The notes under the pieces are model-generated. The model made no database searches, was not told where the DNA came from, and saw only the letters and a list, made by a program, of their open reading frames with translations. Shown piece by piece: positions 56,293 through 64,000 of a DNA stretch of 64,000 bases. Location of the stretch: positions 1 through 64,000 of the forward strand of contig NZ_CADIJO010000027.1 in the NCBI RefSeq assembly GCF_902859705.1, written 5' to 3'. Both the position numbers and the translations under genes were made by a program. The number at the start of each line of letters is the position of its first letter. Position 1 is the stretch's first letter. The stretch is from Achromobacter deleyi (lineage in GTDB: Bacteria; Pseudomonadota; Gammaproteobacteria; Burkholderiales; Burkholderiaceae_B).

Positions 56293-56925
56293 ATGACCTA
56301 CACCGCCAAAGAAATCTTCAAAACCCTGCAAGGCGAAGGCGCCCACGCAGGCCGTGCGGCGGTCTTCTGCCGGTTCGCGGGCTGTAACCTCTGGACCGGC
56401 CGCGAAAGCGACCGGGCCAGCGCCGCCTGCAACTTCTGCGACACCGACTTCATCGGCACCGACGGCCACGGCGGCGGCAAATTCGCCACCCCCGACCTGC
56501 TCGCCGACGCCATCGCCAACGCCTGGGGCCCGGAAACCGCCAACCGCTACGTCGTCTTCACCGGCGGCGAACCCCTGCTGCAATTGGATGCGCCCCTGCT
56601 CGACGCCATCCATGCCCGAGGCTTCACCGTCGCCATCGAAACCAACGGCACCGTCAAGCCGCCCCCCGGCATCGACTGGATCTGCGTCAGCCCCAAAGGC
56701 ACCGCCCCCGTCGTCATCGAACGCGGCAACGAGCTCAAGCTGGTCTACCCCCAGCCCAACGCCCTGCCGCCCAACTTCGAACACCTCGACTTCCAGCACT
56801 TCTTCCTGCAGCCCATGGACGGCCCCGCCCGCGTGGCCAACACCGAACAGGCCGTTCAGTACTGCATGCAGCACCCGCAATGGCGACTCAGCCTGCAGAC
56901 CCATAAATACATAGGCATTCCATGA
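56293..56925 (+). CDS. queE: 7-carboxy-7-deazaguanine synthase QueE
   Basis: 210-aa radical SAM enzyme of the queuosine pathway that makes the 7-deazaguanine ring. The iron-sulphur Cys are 31, 46 and 49, a CX14CX2C pattern in place of CX3CX2C, as in Burkholderia-type QueE. SAM-binding segments: VVFTGGEPLLQL and VAIETNGTV. The short length is normal for QueE. It overlaps queD by ATGA. Confidence 0.93.
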   Translation: MTYTAKEIFKTLQGEGAHAGRAAVFCRFAGCNLWTGRESDRASAACNFCDTDFIGTDGHGGGKFATPDLLADAIANAWGPETANRYVVFTGGEPLLQLDAPLLDAIHARGFTVAIETNGTVKPPPGIDWICVSPKGTAPVVIERGNELKLVYPQPNALPPNFEHLDFQHFFLQPMDGPARVANTEQAVQYCMQHPQWRLSLQTHKYIGIP

Positions 56926-57365
56926 TTTCCGTGACCCGCAGGCTTGAATTCGACGCCGGCCACCGCATTCCCGACCACCGCAGCCAGTGCCGCAACCTGC
57001 ACGGCCATCGCTACGTGCTTGAAATCACCCTGACCGGCGACATCGTCCAGGCCCCCGGCGAATCCGACAACGGCATGTTGATGGACTTCTCCGAAATCAA
57101 GCACATCGCCAAGACCCACATCGTCGACGTCTGGGACCACGCCTTCCTCGTCTACGAAGGCGACACCGCCGTGCGCAGCTTTCTCGATACCCTGCCCGGC
57201 CACAAGACCGTCGTGCTGGACCGCATTCCCACCGCCGAGAACCTGGCCGCCATCGTCTTCGACACCCTCGCGCCGCACTATCACGGCCACTACGGCGCCG
57301 ACCTGCGCCTGACCCGCGTGCGCCTGTACGAAACGCCCAACTGCTGGGCCGACTGCAACGGCTGA
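56922..57365 (+). CDS. queD: 6-carboxytetrahydropterin synthase QueD
   Basis: 147-aa zinc enzyme that converts dihydroneopterin triphosphate to the QueE precursor. Zinc ligands His14, His27 and His29 and the catalytic Cys23 are visible in RLEFDAGHRIPDHRSQCRNL with HGHRY. Asp/His of WDHAFLVYEGD and the Glu of RLYETPNCWADC complete the site. With queE it supplies the substrate of QueC, which is not in the window. Confidence 0.94.
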   Translation: MISVTRRLEFDAGHRIPDHRSQCRNLHGHRYVLEITLTGDIVQAPGESDNGMLMDFSEIKHIAKTHIVDVWDHAFLVYEGDTAVRSFLDTLPGHKTVVLDRIPTAENLAAIVFDTLAPHYHGHYGADLRLTRVRLYETPNCWADCNG

Positions 57366-57395
57366 TGCCCGCGTAGCGCAGCGGGCCTGATCCCC

Positions 57396-57419
57396 GGGCG
57401 GCCTATATGGCCGCCCTTT
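57396..57419 (+). terminator. Rho-independent terminator after queD
   Basis: GGGCGGCC (57396-57403), loop TATAT, GGCCGCCC (57409-57416), then TTTCC. It lies 30 bases after queD. A second perfect stem, CGGGCTTTCC-ATACAC-GGAAAGCCCG (57436-57461), follows 17 bases later. Confidence 0.75.
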
Positions 57420-57435
57420 CCATTTCCAGACCGCC

Positions 57436-57461
57436 CGGGCTTTCCATACACGGAAAGCCCG
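57436..57461. terminator. Second hairpin between queD and the MarR gene
   Basis: CGGGCTTTCC and GGAAAGCCCG form a perfect 10-bp stem with a 6-base loop, without a U-tract. It stacks with the previous terminator and insulates the MarR-led operon. Confidence 0.5.
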
Positions 57462-57549
57462 CCCCCTATTCTTCCGATTGGAAAAATCTATGGAGATATT
57501 CGCCATTTTCAATTAATAGTAAGCTAATAGATAGGATACAATCGAATTC

Positions 57550-58023
57550 ATGAACCCGCCCACCGACTCCCAACTCATGGCTACCACCGCAAACCTGATC
57601 GTGCTGTCGCGCGCTTATCGCGGCGCGGCAGACAAGGCGCTGGCCGACTACGGCCTGTCGCAAGCCACGGCCTGGCCCGTCATCCTGACCGGCCGCCTGG
57701 GCGACGGCGTGCGCCAGGGCGCGCTGGCCGAAGCCCTGGGCGTCGAAGGCCCGTCGCTGGTGCGCGTGCTGGATCAACTGGTGGCCGCTGGCCTGATGGA
57801 ACGCCGCGAAGACACCCACGACCGCCGCGCCAAGACCCTGCACCTGACCGAAGCCGGCAACGCCCTGCGCAAACAGGTCGAAGACGTGCTGGTGGAATTG
57901 CGCCGCCGCCTGTTCGACGGCGTCAGCGAAGCCGACCTGCAAGCCTGCCTGCGCGTGTTCGACACATTGAAGAATGCGCTGGGGCGCGGCACGGCCGGTG
58001 CGCAAGAGGACCGGCGTCCATGA
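57550..58023 (+). CDS. MarR family regulator of the efflux operon
   Basis: 157 aa. Winged helix: RQGALAEALGVEGPSLVRVL, DQLVAAGLMERREDTHDRRA, KTLHLTEAGNAL. It overlaps the FUSC gene by ATGA and heads a five-gene operon, so it probably represses it and responds to an aromatic acid or related compound. An A/T-rich stretch with repeated TAATAG lies just upstream (57511-57535). Confidence 0.9.
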   Translation: MNPPTDSQLMATTANLIVLSRAYRGAADKALADYGLSQATAWPVILTGRLGDGVRQGALAEALGVEGPSLVRVLDQLVAAGLMERREDTHDRRAKTLHLTEAGNALRKQVEDVLVELRRRLFDGVSEADLQACLRVFDTLKNALGRGTAGAQEDRRP

Positions 58024-60071
58024 AATTGCCGAACGTCCGCGAGACCATCTTTTCGCTCAAGAGCTACATCAGCGCCATCATGGCGCTGTATCTCTCGTAC
58101 AGCATCGGTCTGCCCCGCCCGTTCTGGGCCATGACCACCGCCTACATCGTGGCCCAGCCCTGGTCCGGCGCCGTGCGCTCCAAGGCCCTGTACCGCCTCG
58201 TCGGCACTTTCTGCGGCTCGGCCATGACCGTCTACATGGTGCCGCGTCTGTCGAATTCGCCCGTCGTCATGACCGCCGCCATGGTGGCCTGGGTCGGCGC
58301 CTGCCTGTACCTGTCGGTGCTGGACCGCACGCCGCGTTCATACCTGTTCATGCTGGCCGGCTACACCGCCGCCATGATCGGCTTTCCCAGCGTGTCCGAC
58401 CCCTCGCTGGTGTTCGACACCGCCCTGGCGCGGGTCGAGGAAATCAGCCTGGGCATCGTCTGCGCCACGCTGATCCACAGCATCGTGCTGCCGCGCGGCC
58501 TGGCGCCCGCCCTGACGCTGCAGCTGGACAAGGCCGTGCGCGACGCCAAGCTCTGGATCCACGACACCCTGAGCGGCCAGAATGCCGAACAGAAAGACCG
58601 CGACCGCCGCGTGCTGGCCAACGACATCACCCAGCTGCGCCTGTTGTCCACCCACGTGCCGTTCGACACCAGCAACCTGCGCTGGACGGCCGGCGCGGTG
58701 CGCGCCATGCAGGACCAGATTTCCGCGCTGACGCCCGCCGTATCCGCCGTCGAAGACCGCATGCGGGCCTTGCAGGCCAACGACCAGCCGCTGCCCGAAC
58801 CGGTCTCGCAAGTGCTGGCCGATATCTCGGAATGGATCAATGCGGGCGCCAAGGCCACCCACGAAACCGCCGTGCAACTGCGCGCCGCGGTCACCCAGCT
58901 GACGCCCGACATCGACAGCCGTTCAAGCTGGCGCGATGCGCTGCTGGCCAGCCTGATGGCGCGGCTGCGCGAACTGATCGACACCTACGACGCCTGCCTG
59001 GCGCTGCGCCGGGAAATCCGCGCCGGACTGGCCGGCGCCCCGCTGCGCGCGCCGCGCGCCGAACGCGCCGCCAACAACAACAGCACGCTGCACCGCGACC
59101 ACGGCATGGCGCTGCTGTCGGCCCTGGCGGCGGGCGTAGCCATTTCGGTCGTCTGCGCCTTCTGGATCGGCACGGCCTGGAGCAACGGCGCCACCGCCGC
59201 CATGATGGCCGCCATCTTCAGCTGCTTTTTCGCCTCGCAGGACAACCCCGTGCCCGGCATCATGCAGTTCCTGGTCTACACGGTGTATTCGATTCCGCTG
59301 TCGGCGCTGTACCTGCTGGGCATCATGCCCGCCATCCATTCGTTCGAGATGCTCGCGCTGGCGATGCTGCCCACCGCTTTCGTGCTGGGCGTCTTCATCG
59401 CGCGGCCCGCGTCCACCGGCAAGGCCATGGCCGTGCTGTTCGGGTTTCTGGGCACCATGGCGCTGCAAGACACCCACACCGCCGACCTGGTGTCGTTCAT
59501 CGACACCCAGGTGGCGCAGTGCATGGGCGTGGGCGCGGCCGCCATCATCGCCGCCATCTTCCGCACCGTCAGCGCCGACTGGAGCGCCCGCCGCATCCAG
59601 GCCGCCAACTGGAAAGAACTGGCCCTGCTGGCAGGTTCGCCGCGCGCCCCCGCGCGCCACACCTACGCCGCCCGCATGCTGGACCGCATCGGCCTGCTGC
59701 AGCCGCGCCTGGCCATGGCCAAGCGCCCCGACGACCTGGTCGCCGCCGACGCGCTGAAAGACCTGCGCGTGGGCCGCGACATCACCGAATTGCAGCACGC
59801 CCGCCGTCACCTGCCCATGGCCGACGCCACCATCGCCCCGGTGCTGGCCAGCCTGGCGCAGTTCTTCCGCGCCCGCTCGTCGTGGCGCGCCGGTGAAAAG
59901 ACGCCGGACATGCTGGCGCAGATCGACCGCGCGCTGGCCAGCGTCTCGGCCACGCCGGCCGGCACCGCCGCCCGCGACCGCGCCGTGGTGGCCCTGGTGG
60001 GCCTGCGCCGCGCGTTCTTCCCGGACGCGGCCGACTATCAACCCGCCCATCCCACGCTGGAAACCCCATGA
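58020..60071 (+). CDS. FUSC/AaeB-type inner-membrane efflux pump
   Basis: 683 aa. Two sets of transmembrane helices (about 15-165 and 355-500) with the FUSC signature MALYLSYSIGLPRPFWAMTT and AYIVAQPWSGAVRSKALYRL. The following DUF1656 and HlyD genes make it an AaeXAB-like system (p-hydroxybenzoate efflux in E. coli), here with its own NodT channel. Substrate is inferred only by analogy. Confidence 0.9.
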   Translation: MKLPNVRETIFSLKSYISAIMALYLSYSIGLPRPFWAMTTAYIVAQPWSGAVRSKALYRLVGTFCGSAMTVYMVPRLSNSPVVMTAAMVAWVGACLYLSVLDRTPRSYLFMLAGYTAAMIGFPSVSDPSLVFDTALARVEEISLGIVCATLIHSIVLPRGLAPALTLQLDKAVRDAKLWIHDTLSGQNAEQKDRDRRVLANDITQLRLLSTHVPFDTSNLRWTAGAVRAMQDQISALTPAVSAVEDRMRALQANDQPLPEPVSQVLADISEWINAGAKATHETAVQLRAAVTQLTPDIDSRSSWRDALLASLMARLRELIDTYDACLALRREIRAGLAGAPLRAPRAERAANNNSTLHRDHGMALLSALAAGVAISVVCAFWIGTAWSNGATAAMMAAIFSCFFASQDNPVPGIMQFLVYTVYSIPLSALYLLGIMPAIHSFEMLALAMLPTAFVLGVFIARPASTGKAMAVLFGFLGTMALQDTHTADLVSFIDTQVAQCMGVGAAAIIAAIFRTVSADWSARRIQAANWKELALLAGSPRAPARHTYAARMLDRIGLLQPRLAMAKRPDDLVAADALKDLRVGRDITELQHARRHLPMADATIAPVLASLAQFFRARSSWRAGEKTPDMLAQIDRALASVSATPAGTAARDRAVVALVGLRRAFFPDAADYQPAHPTLETP

Positions 60072-60280
60072 TCGGCGAATTCAACCTCTACGGCATTTAC
60101 TTCCCCTGGCTGCTGGTGCTGGGCGTGGTCACTCTGGGCGTGGCCTGGGCCGTGCGCCGCGTGCTGGCGCGCGCCGGGCTGTACCGCCTGGTGTGGCACC
60201 CCGCGCTGTTCGACCTGGCGCTGTTCGTGGTGCTGCTGTACGGCGTATCCCTCATTTCCCCTTATTTTCTGCAGAGATAG
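60068..60280 (+). CDS. DUF1656 small membrane protein (AaeX-like)
   Basis: 70 aa, two predicted helices: YFPWLLVLGVVTLGVAWAVR and LFDLALFVVLLYGVSLI. It overlaps the FUSC gene and precedes the HlyD gene by two bases, exactly the AaeX position. Probably a small accessory subunit. Confidence 0.9.
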   Translation: MIGEFNLYGIYFPWLLVLGVVTLGVAWAVRRVLARAGLYRLVWHPALFDLALFVVLLYGVSLISPYFLQR

Positions 60281-60282
60281 GT

Positions 60283-61203
60283 ATGAAACTCCCCAATGCC
60301 CTGCGCCCCGCCGCCATCGGCAAATTCGCGCTGACCGCCGCCGTCGTGGTGGCCGCCGTGGCCGCCGGATGGCAGCTCTGGGTGCACTATGAAGTCGAAC
60401 CCTGGACCCGCGACGGCCGCGTCAAGGCCTACGTGGTGCAGGTAGCGCCGGACGTGTCCGGCCTGGTCACCGCCGTGCCCGTGCACGACAACCAGGACGT
60501 CAAGGCCGGCGACCTGCTGTTCGAGATCGACCGCGCCCGCTTCCAGCTGGCCTTCGACCAGGCGCAGGCGTCCGTGCACTCGCAACAGGTGGCGCGCGAA
60601 CAAGCCATGCGCGACGCCAAGCGCAATCGCTCGCTGGGCCAACTGGTGGCCGCCGAAGCGCTGGAACAAAGCCAGACCAAGCTGCAGCAGACCGAGGCCG
60701 CGCTGGCCCAGGCCGAAGTGCAGCTGAACACCGCGCGCCTGAACCTCGAACGCAGCCGCGTGCTGGCCGTGACCGACGGACGCATCACCAACCTGGACCT
60801 GCGCGCAGGGTCGTACGCCACCGCCGGCCGCGGCGTGATGGCGCTGGTCGATTCCAGCTCGTTCTACGTCGAAGGCTACTTCGAGGAAACCAAGCTGCCC
60901 GGCATCCACCAAGGCGACCCCGTGACCGTCACGCTGATGGGCGACAGCCGCCAGATCCGCGGCCACGTCGAAAGCATTGCCCTGGGCATCGCCGACCGCG
61001 ACCGCAGCACCAGCGCCAACCTGCTGCCCAACGTCAACCCGACCTTCAACTGGGTGCGGCTGGCGCAGCGCATTCCGGTACGCGTGAAGATCGACGACGT
61101 GCCCGAAGGCGTGCGCCTGGTCGCCGGCCAGACCGCCACCGTGGCTGTGGGCGACGCCGCCGCGCCGCGCCAGGCCGAGCCCGCGGCCAAGCAGCCGTCC
61201 TGA
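60283..61203 (+). CDS. HlyD-family membrane-fusion protein (AaeA-like)
   Basis: 306 aa. One N-terminal transmembrane helix (about 14-34), a lipoyl/barrel part YVVQVAPDVSGLVTAVPVHD, helical hairpin with many Gln/Ala/Glu, then TNLDLRAGSYATAGRGVMAL and FNWVRLAQRIPVRVKID, typical of AaeA/EmrA-like adaptors. Preceded by AGAGATAG. It joins the FUSC pump to the NodT channel. Confidence 0.92.
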   Translation: MKLPNALRPAAIGKFALTAAVVVAAVAAGWQLWVHYEVEPWTRDGRVKAYVVQVAPDVSGLVTAVPVHDNQDVKAGDLLFEIDRARFQLAFDQAQASVHSQQVAREQAMRDAKRNRSLGQLVAAEALEQSQTKLQQTEAALAQAEVQLNTARLNLERSRVLAVTDGRITNLDLRAGSYATAGRGVMALVDSSSFYVEGYFEETKLPGIHQGDPVTVTLMGDSRQIRGHVESIALGIADRDRSTSANLLPNVNPTFNWVRLAQRIPVRVKIDDVPEGVRLVAGQTATVAVGDAAAPRQAEPAAKQPS

Positions 61204-61262
61204 TCCCCGCGCCACTTTCTTCAACCCTTTCAACCTGTCGACAACGCCAAGCCGTAACTGCC

Positions 61263-62684
61263 ATGAACACCAAATTCTTCCTGCCGCTGATGCTGGCCGC
61301 CGCGCTGGCCGGGTGCACCACCGTGGGCCCTGATTACCAGGTGCCCGCCGGGTCGGTCGCCACGCGGCAAAGCGCCCAGGTGCCGTTCGCCGAAGCGCAG
61401 GAAGGCGTGTTCCAGCAGAACGAGGTGCCCGGCCACTGGTGGCGCCTGTACAACGACCCGACGCTGGACGGACTGGTCGAACAGGCGTTGGCGGCCAACA
61501 CCGATCTGCGCGTGGCCAGCGCCAACCTCGAACGCGCCCAGGCCGCCCTGCGCGAAACCCAGGCGCAGCAGCAGCCCAGCCTGGGCGTGAATGCCTCGCC
61601 CACCTTCGGCCACGTGTCCGGCATCCAGGAACTGGCGCCCGGCATCGATCCGCCCAACCGCTGGTCGTATTCGGCCGGCGCCAGCATGTCGTACCAGCTG
61701 GACCTGTTTGGCCAGATCCGCCGCGCCGTCGAAGCGTCCAGCGCCGACGCCGAATCGGCCCAGGCCGCCTACGACGCCACCCGCGTCACCGTTGCCGCCG
61801 AAACCGCGCGGGCCTACGCCAACCTGTGCGCGGCCGGCATGCAGCTGGCTTCGGCGCAGCATTCCGTGAAGGTGCAGCAGGAATCGCTGGACGCCGTGTC
61901 GCGCCTGCAACGCGCCGGCCGCGGCACCGCGCTGGACGTCACCCGCGCGCGCAGCCAGCTCGAACAGCTGCAAGCCAACCTGCCGCCCTTCCAGGCCCAG
62001 CAGCGCACCGCGCTGTACCGGCTGGCAGCCCTGACCGGCAAGACGCCGGCCGAGATTCCCGCGTCGCTGCTGCAATGCGCCGCCGCGCCCAAACTGGCGC
62101 AGACCATTCCCGTGGGCGATGGCGCGCAATTGCTGCGCCGCCGCCCCGATATTCGCCAGGCCGAACGCAGCCTGGCCGCCGCCACCGCGCGCATCGGCGT
62201 GGCCACGGCCGACCTGTACCCCAAGATCACGCTGGGCTTGTCCGGCGCGTCGGGCGGCCCCGCCGCCATGTTCGGCGACCGCGGCACCTTCAGCTGGAGC
62301 GTCGGTCCGCTGATTTCCTGGACGTTGCCCAACACCGGCGCGGTACAGGCCCGCATTGCCGAAGCCGAAGCCAACACCCGCGCCGCCGTCGCGCGCTTTG
62401 ACGCGTCGGTGCTCAACGCCCTGCGCGAAACCGAAAGCGCGCTGGTGGTCTATGCGCGCCAGCTGGACCGCGATGCCTCGCTGCAGGCCGCGCGCGATCA
62501 GGCCGCCGTGGCCGCCTCGCAGGCGCGCCAGCTGTTCCAGTACGGCAAGACCGACTACCTGACCGTGCTGGATGCCGAACGCACGCTGGCCACCAACGAA
62601 AGCGCGCTGGCCGCCAGCCAGGCCGAACTCAGCAACGACCAGATCGCCGTGTTCCTGGCGCTGGGCGGCGGCTGGGAGAAGTAA
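61263..62684 (+). CDS. NodT-family outer-membrane lipoprotein of the FUSC pump
   Basis: 473 aa. Lipobox LAAALAGCTTVGPDY with lipidated Cys near residue 18. Two OEP repeats; the segment SYQLDLFGQIRRAVEASSAD and RRRPDIRQAERSLAAATARI match the family. Last gene of the MarR operon, followed by a strong terminator. Confidence 0.93.
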   Translation: MNTKFFLPLMLAAALAGCTTVGPDYQVPAGSVATRQSAQVPFAEAQEGVFQQNEVPGHWWRLYNDPTLDGLVEQALAANTDLRVASANLERAQAALRETQAQQQPSLGVNASPTFGHVSGIQELAPGIDPPNRWSYSAGASMSYQLDLFGQIRRAVEASSADAESAQAAYDATRVTVAAETARAYANLCAAGMQLASAQHSVKVQQESLDAVSRLQRAGRGTALDVTRARSQLEQLQANLPPFQAQQRTALYRLAALTGKTPAEIPASLLQCAAAPKLAQTIPVGDGAQLLRRRPDIRQAERSLAAATARIGVATADLYPKITLGLSGASGGPAAMFGDRGTFSWSVGPLISWTLPNTGAVQARIAEAEANTRAAVARFDASVLNALRETESALVVYARQLDRDASLQAARDQAAVAASQARQLFQYGKTDYLTVLDAERTLATNESALAASQAELSNDQIAVFLALGGGWEK

Positions 62685-62695
62685 GCGTCGCTGCG

Positions 62696-62722
62696 GGCGG
62701 GCCGCTCGGCCCGCCTGTTCCT
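62696..62722 (+). terminator. Terminator of the MarR/FUSC efflux operon
   Basis: GGCGGGCC (62696-62703), loop GCTC, GGCCCGCC (62708-62715), then TGTTCCTT. It lies 12 bases after the NodT stop. Confidence 0.75.
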
Positions 62723-62753
62723 TGCCCGTTCGGGCGCCTCCCAGAAATTGATT

Positions 62754-62766
62754 TCCATAATATGGA
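62754..62766. promoter_or_regulatory. Operator TCCATAATATGGA, copy 1
   Basis: A 13-bp palindrome (6-1-6). The identical 13-mer recurs at 62891-62903, 137 bases downstream. It lies in the promoter region of the duplicated-domain operon and probably binds a regulator encoded outside the window (GntR or IclR-type spacing is possible). Confidence 0.7.
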
Positions 62767-62890
62767 GACATCATTGCTCCAGGGAAACGCACGCTCGTAG
62801 AATCGCCTGCAGAACATCATTGATATCTGCACGGAGACAACCCAGCCCTTGAGCGCCGCGCCTGCGCCGCTCAGGGCGCCGGGATAAAAA

Positions 62891-62903
62891 TCCATAATAT
62901 GGA
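62891..62903. promoter_or_regulatory. Operator TCCATAATATGGA, copy 2, overlapping the start codon
   Basis: Same 13-bp palindrome as at 62754. Its bases 9-11 are the ATG of the downstream gene. With copy 1 it could support DNA looping or block elongation. Confidence 0.7.
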
Positions 62904-63732
62904 ATACGAGACTGAAGCCCGGGAAGCCCGCGTCCTGGACAGCATCACCAAGCTGGCGCCCGAGGACGCCGGCCGCGTGGTGATCGCCGGTTCGCACGGC
63001 GGCCGCTACGCCGCGTATTGCGCGGCCCGCGGCCGGGTCCGCGCGGTGGTGCTGAACGATGCGGGCGTGGGCTGCGAACAAGCCGGCATTGCCGGCCTGC
63101 ACGACCTGCAGCAATGGGGCGTGGCCGCCGCCACGGCCGACTACCGCAGCTGCCGCATCGGCGACGGCGCCGACATGGCGCGCCACGGCATCATCAGCCA
63201 CGTCAACGACCTGGCCTATGCGCTGGGCTGCCGGCCCGGCATGGCGGCCGCACAGGCGGCTGCCCGGCTGGCCCACGCCGACCTGGCCCCCACCCACCCC
63301 GCGCCGCAAAAAGAAGCGCGCCGCATCCTGGCCACCGGCGCCGATGGCGCAGCGCGCGTCATCGGCGCCGATTCGGTCTCGCTGCTGAGCCCCGCGGACG
63401 ACGGCCTGATCGCCGTCACTGCCTCGCATGGCGAACGGCTGGCGGGCCTGGCCACCGACGGCGTGCGCGCCGAACCGCGGCTGGTGACTTTCAACGATGC
63501 CGGCATCGGCAAGGACAGCGCCGGCATCGGCCGCCTGCCCTTGCTGCAGCAGCGCGGCATTGCGGCACTGACGGTATCGGCCCACAGCGCCCGCATCGGC
63601 GATGCCCGATCGTGCTTCGAAGACGGCGTGGTGTCGTCGGCCAACGCCCGCGCCCGCGACCTGGGCTGCCGCCCCGGCATGGCCCTGAAAACCTTTATCG
63701 ACGCCCTGCTGACAGGGCGCGCAATCCACTAG
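62899..63732 (+). CDS. Protein of two tandem copies of one domain, function unknown
   Basis: 277 aa, no signal or membrane helix. Residues about 26-116 and 170-262 repeat the same motifs in the same order: SHGG/SHGE (32, 176), NDAGVG/NDAGIG (53, 199), CRIGDG/ARIGDA (85, 231), GIISHVN/GVVSSAN (97, 243), LGCRPGM in both (109, 255). A spacer of about 50 residues separates them. Spacing of 144-146 residues is constant, so this is an internal duplication. The following thiamine-diphosphate enzyme starts 14 bases later, pointing to a catabolic operon. I do not recognise an activity. Confidence 0.85.
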   Translation: MEYETEAREARVLDSITKLAPEDAGRVVIAGSHGGRYAAYCAARGRVRAVVLNDAGVGCEQAGIAGLHDLQQWGVAAATADYRSCRIGDGADMARHGIISHVNDLAYALGCRPGMAAAQAAARLAHADLAPTHPAPQKEARRILATGADGAARVIGADSVSLLSPADDGLIAVTASHGERLAGLATDGVRAEPRLVTFNDAGIGKDSAGIGRLPLLQQRGIAALTVSAHSARIGDARSCFEDGVVSSANARARDLGCRPGMALKTFIDALLTGRAIH

Positions 63733-63746
63733 GGAGCAACCTCCGC

Positions 63747-64000
63747 ATGTCGGAAAAACTGGAAATCACGGGCGGCGAAGCCATCGCCCGCATGTTCGCG
63801 GCGCATGACGTCGGCCTGATGTTCGGCATGGGCGGCTTTCAGCTGCTGCCGTTCTACGACGCGGTGCGGCGCCTGAAGCTGAACCACAACCTGATCAACG
63901 ACGAACGCTGCGCGGTGTTCGCGGCCGACGCCTACACCAAGGTCAGCGGCCGGCCCGCCGTGTGCGACGCCACGCTGGGGCCGGGCGCGACCAACCTGGT
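63747..64000 (+). CDS. Thiamine-diphosphate-dependent enzyme, N-terminal part (acetolactate synthase family)
   Basis: Begins MSEKLEITGGEAIARMFAAH and is cut by the right window edge after about 84 codons. The conserved PYR-domain Glu that activates the cofactor is in INDERCAVFAADAYTKVSG, and the FGMGGFQLLPFYDAV and DATLGPGATNLV segments are typical of the acetolactate synthase/benzoylformate decarboxylase superfamily. An AGGGAG site precedes the ATG. Which reaction it carries out cannot be said from this fragment. It is the second gene of the twin-operator operon. Confidence 0.85.
   Translation, partial: MSEKLEITGGEAIARMFAAHDVGLMFGMGGFQLLPFYDAVRRLKLNHNLINDERCAVFAADAYTKVSGRPAVCDATLGPGATNL

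Overview
The window comes from a high-GC Gram-negative chromosome. The porin type, the DUF4148 and DUF502 proteins, a ClcF under a fluoride riboswitch, and the glycerol ABC operon all suggest a betaproteobacterium of the Bordetella/Achromobacter group (Alcaligenaceae). This placement is inferred from gene content and protein style, not from a search. Genes are densely packed. Many neighbours overlap by ATGA and most intergenic gaps are under 150 bases. No rRNA, tRNA, CRISPR array, phage or transposase was seen.

Region 1 (1-8.8 kb) starts with an SbcC/SbcD-like repair pair whose ATPase runs off the left edge. It continues with dadA and a divergent Lrp-type regulator, then small housekeeping and membrane genes (DUF502, an S4 RNA-binding protein, an Mrr-like endonuclease-fold protein, DUF2784). 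Region 2 (7.1-13.2 kb) is an iron-uptake signalling operon: ECF sigma factor, FecR-type anti-sigma factor and a TonB-dependent siderophore receptor with a signalling domain. Fur-box-like palindromes precede the sigma and receptor genes, and a large TPR protein follows. Region 3 (13.2-26.5 kb) mixes an acyl-CoA dehydrogenase, regulator/target pairs (LysR/NmrA, Rrf2/FAD oxidoreductase), a porin, a hydrolase, a methyltransferase and several poorly characterised genes (two DUF1963-like proteins, a DUF2971 protein, a four-helix membrane protein and a small alpha-helical protein).

Region 4 (26.5-28.7 kb) is the best-supported regulatory unit. A sigma-70 promoter drives a fluoride riboswitch with an overlapping intrinsic terminator, followed by a ClcF-type fluoride/proton antiporter and a translationally coupled histidine phosphatase. 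Region 5 (29.6-38.2 kb) is a complete glycerol ABC transporter operon (glpSTPQUV), divergent from glpR and glpD. The two ATPases have lost complementary catalytic motifs, so only one of the two ATP sites should be competent.

Region 6 (38.2-47.2 kb) holds an HD-GYP protein, a DJ-1/oxidoreductase pair, a TetR-controlled HlyD/ABC/NodT drug-efflux operon with a perfect 18-bp palindrome before tetR, and a winged-helix regulator with a degenerate receiver. Region 7 (47.2-57.4 kb) is bracketed by two direct copies of a ~160-bp element. Each copy has perfect 31-bp terminal inverted repeats, and the two copies differ by compensatory changes. Between and after them lie ybaK, an FUSC exporter, NRDE, GDPD, MAPEG, CPBP, an ArsR/OYE pair, arfB and queE-queD. 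Region 8 (57.5-62.7 kb) is a MarR-led aromatic-acid-type efflux operon (FUSC, DUF1656, HlyD, NodT). The right edge begins an uncharacterised operon with twin TCCATAATATGGA operators: a protein made of two tandem copies of one domain, then a thiamine-diphosphate enzyme cut by the window end.
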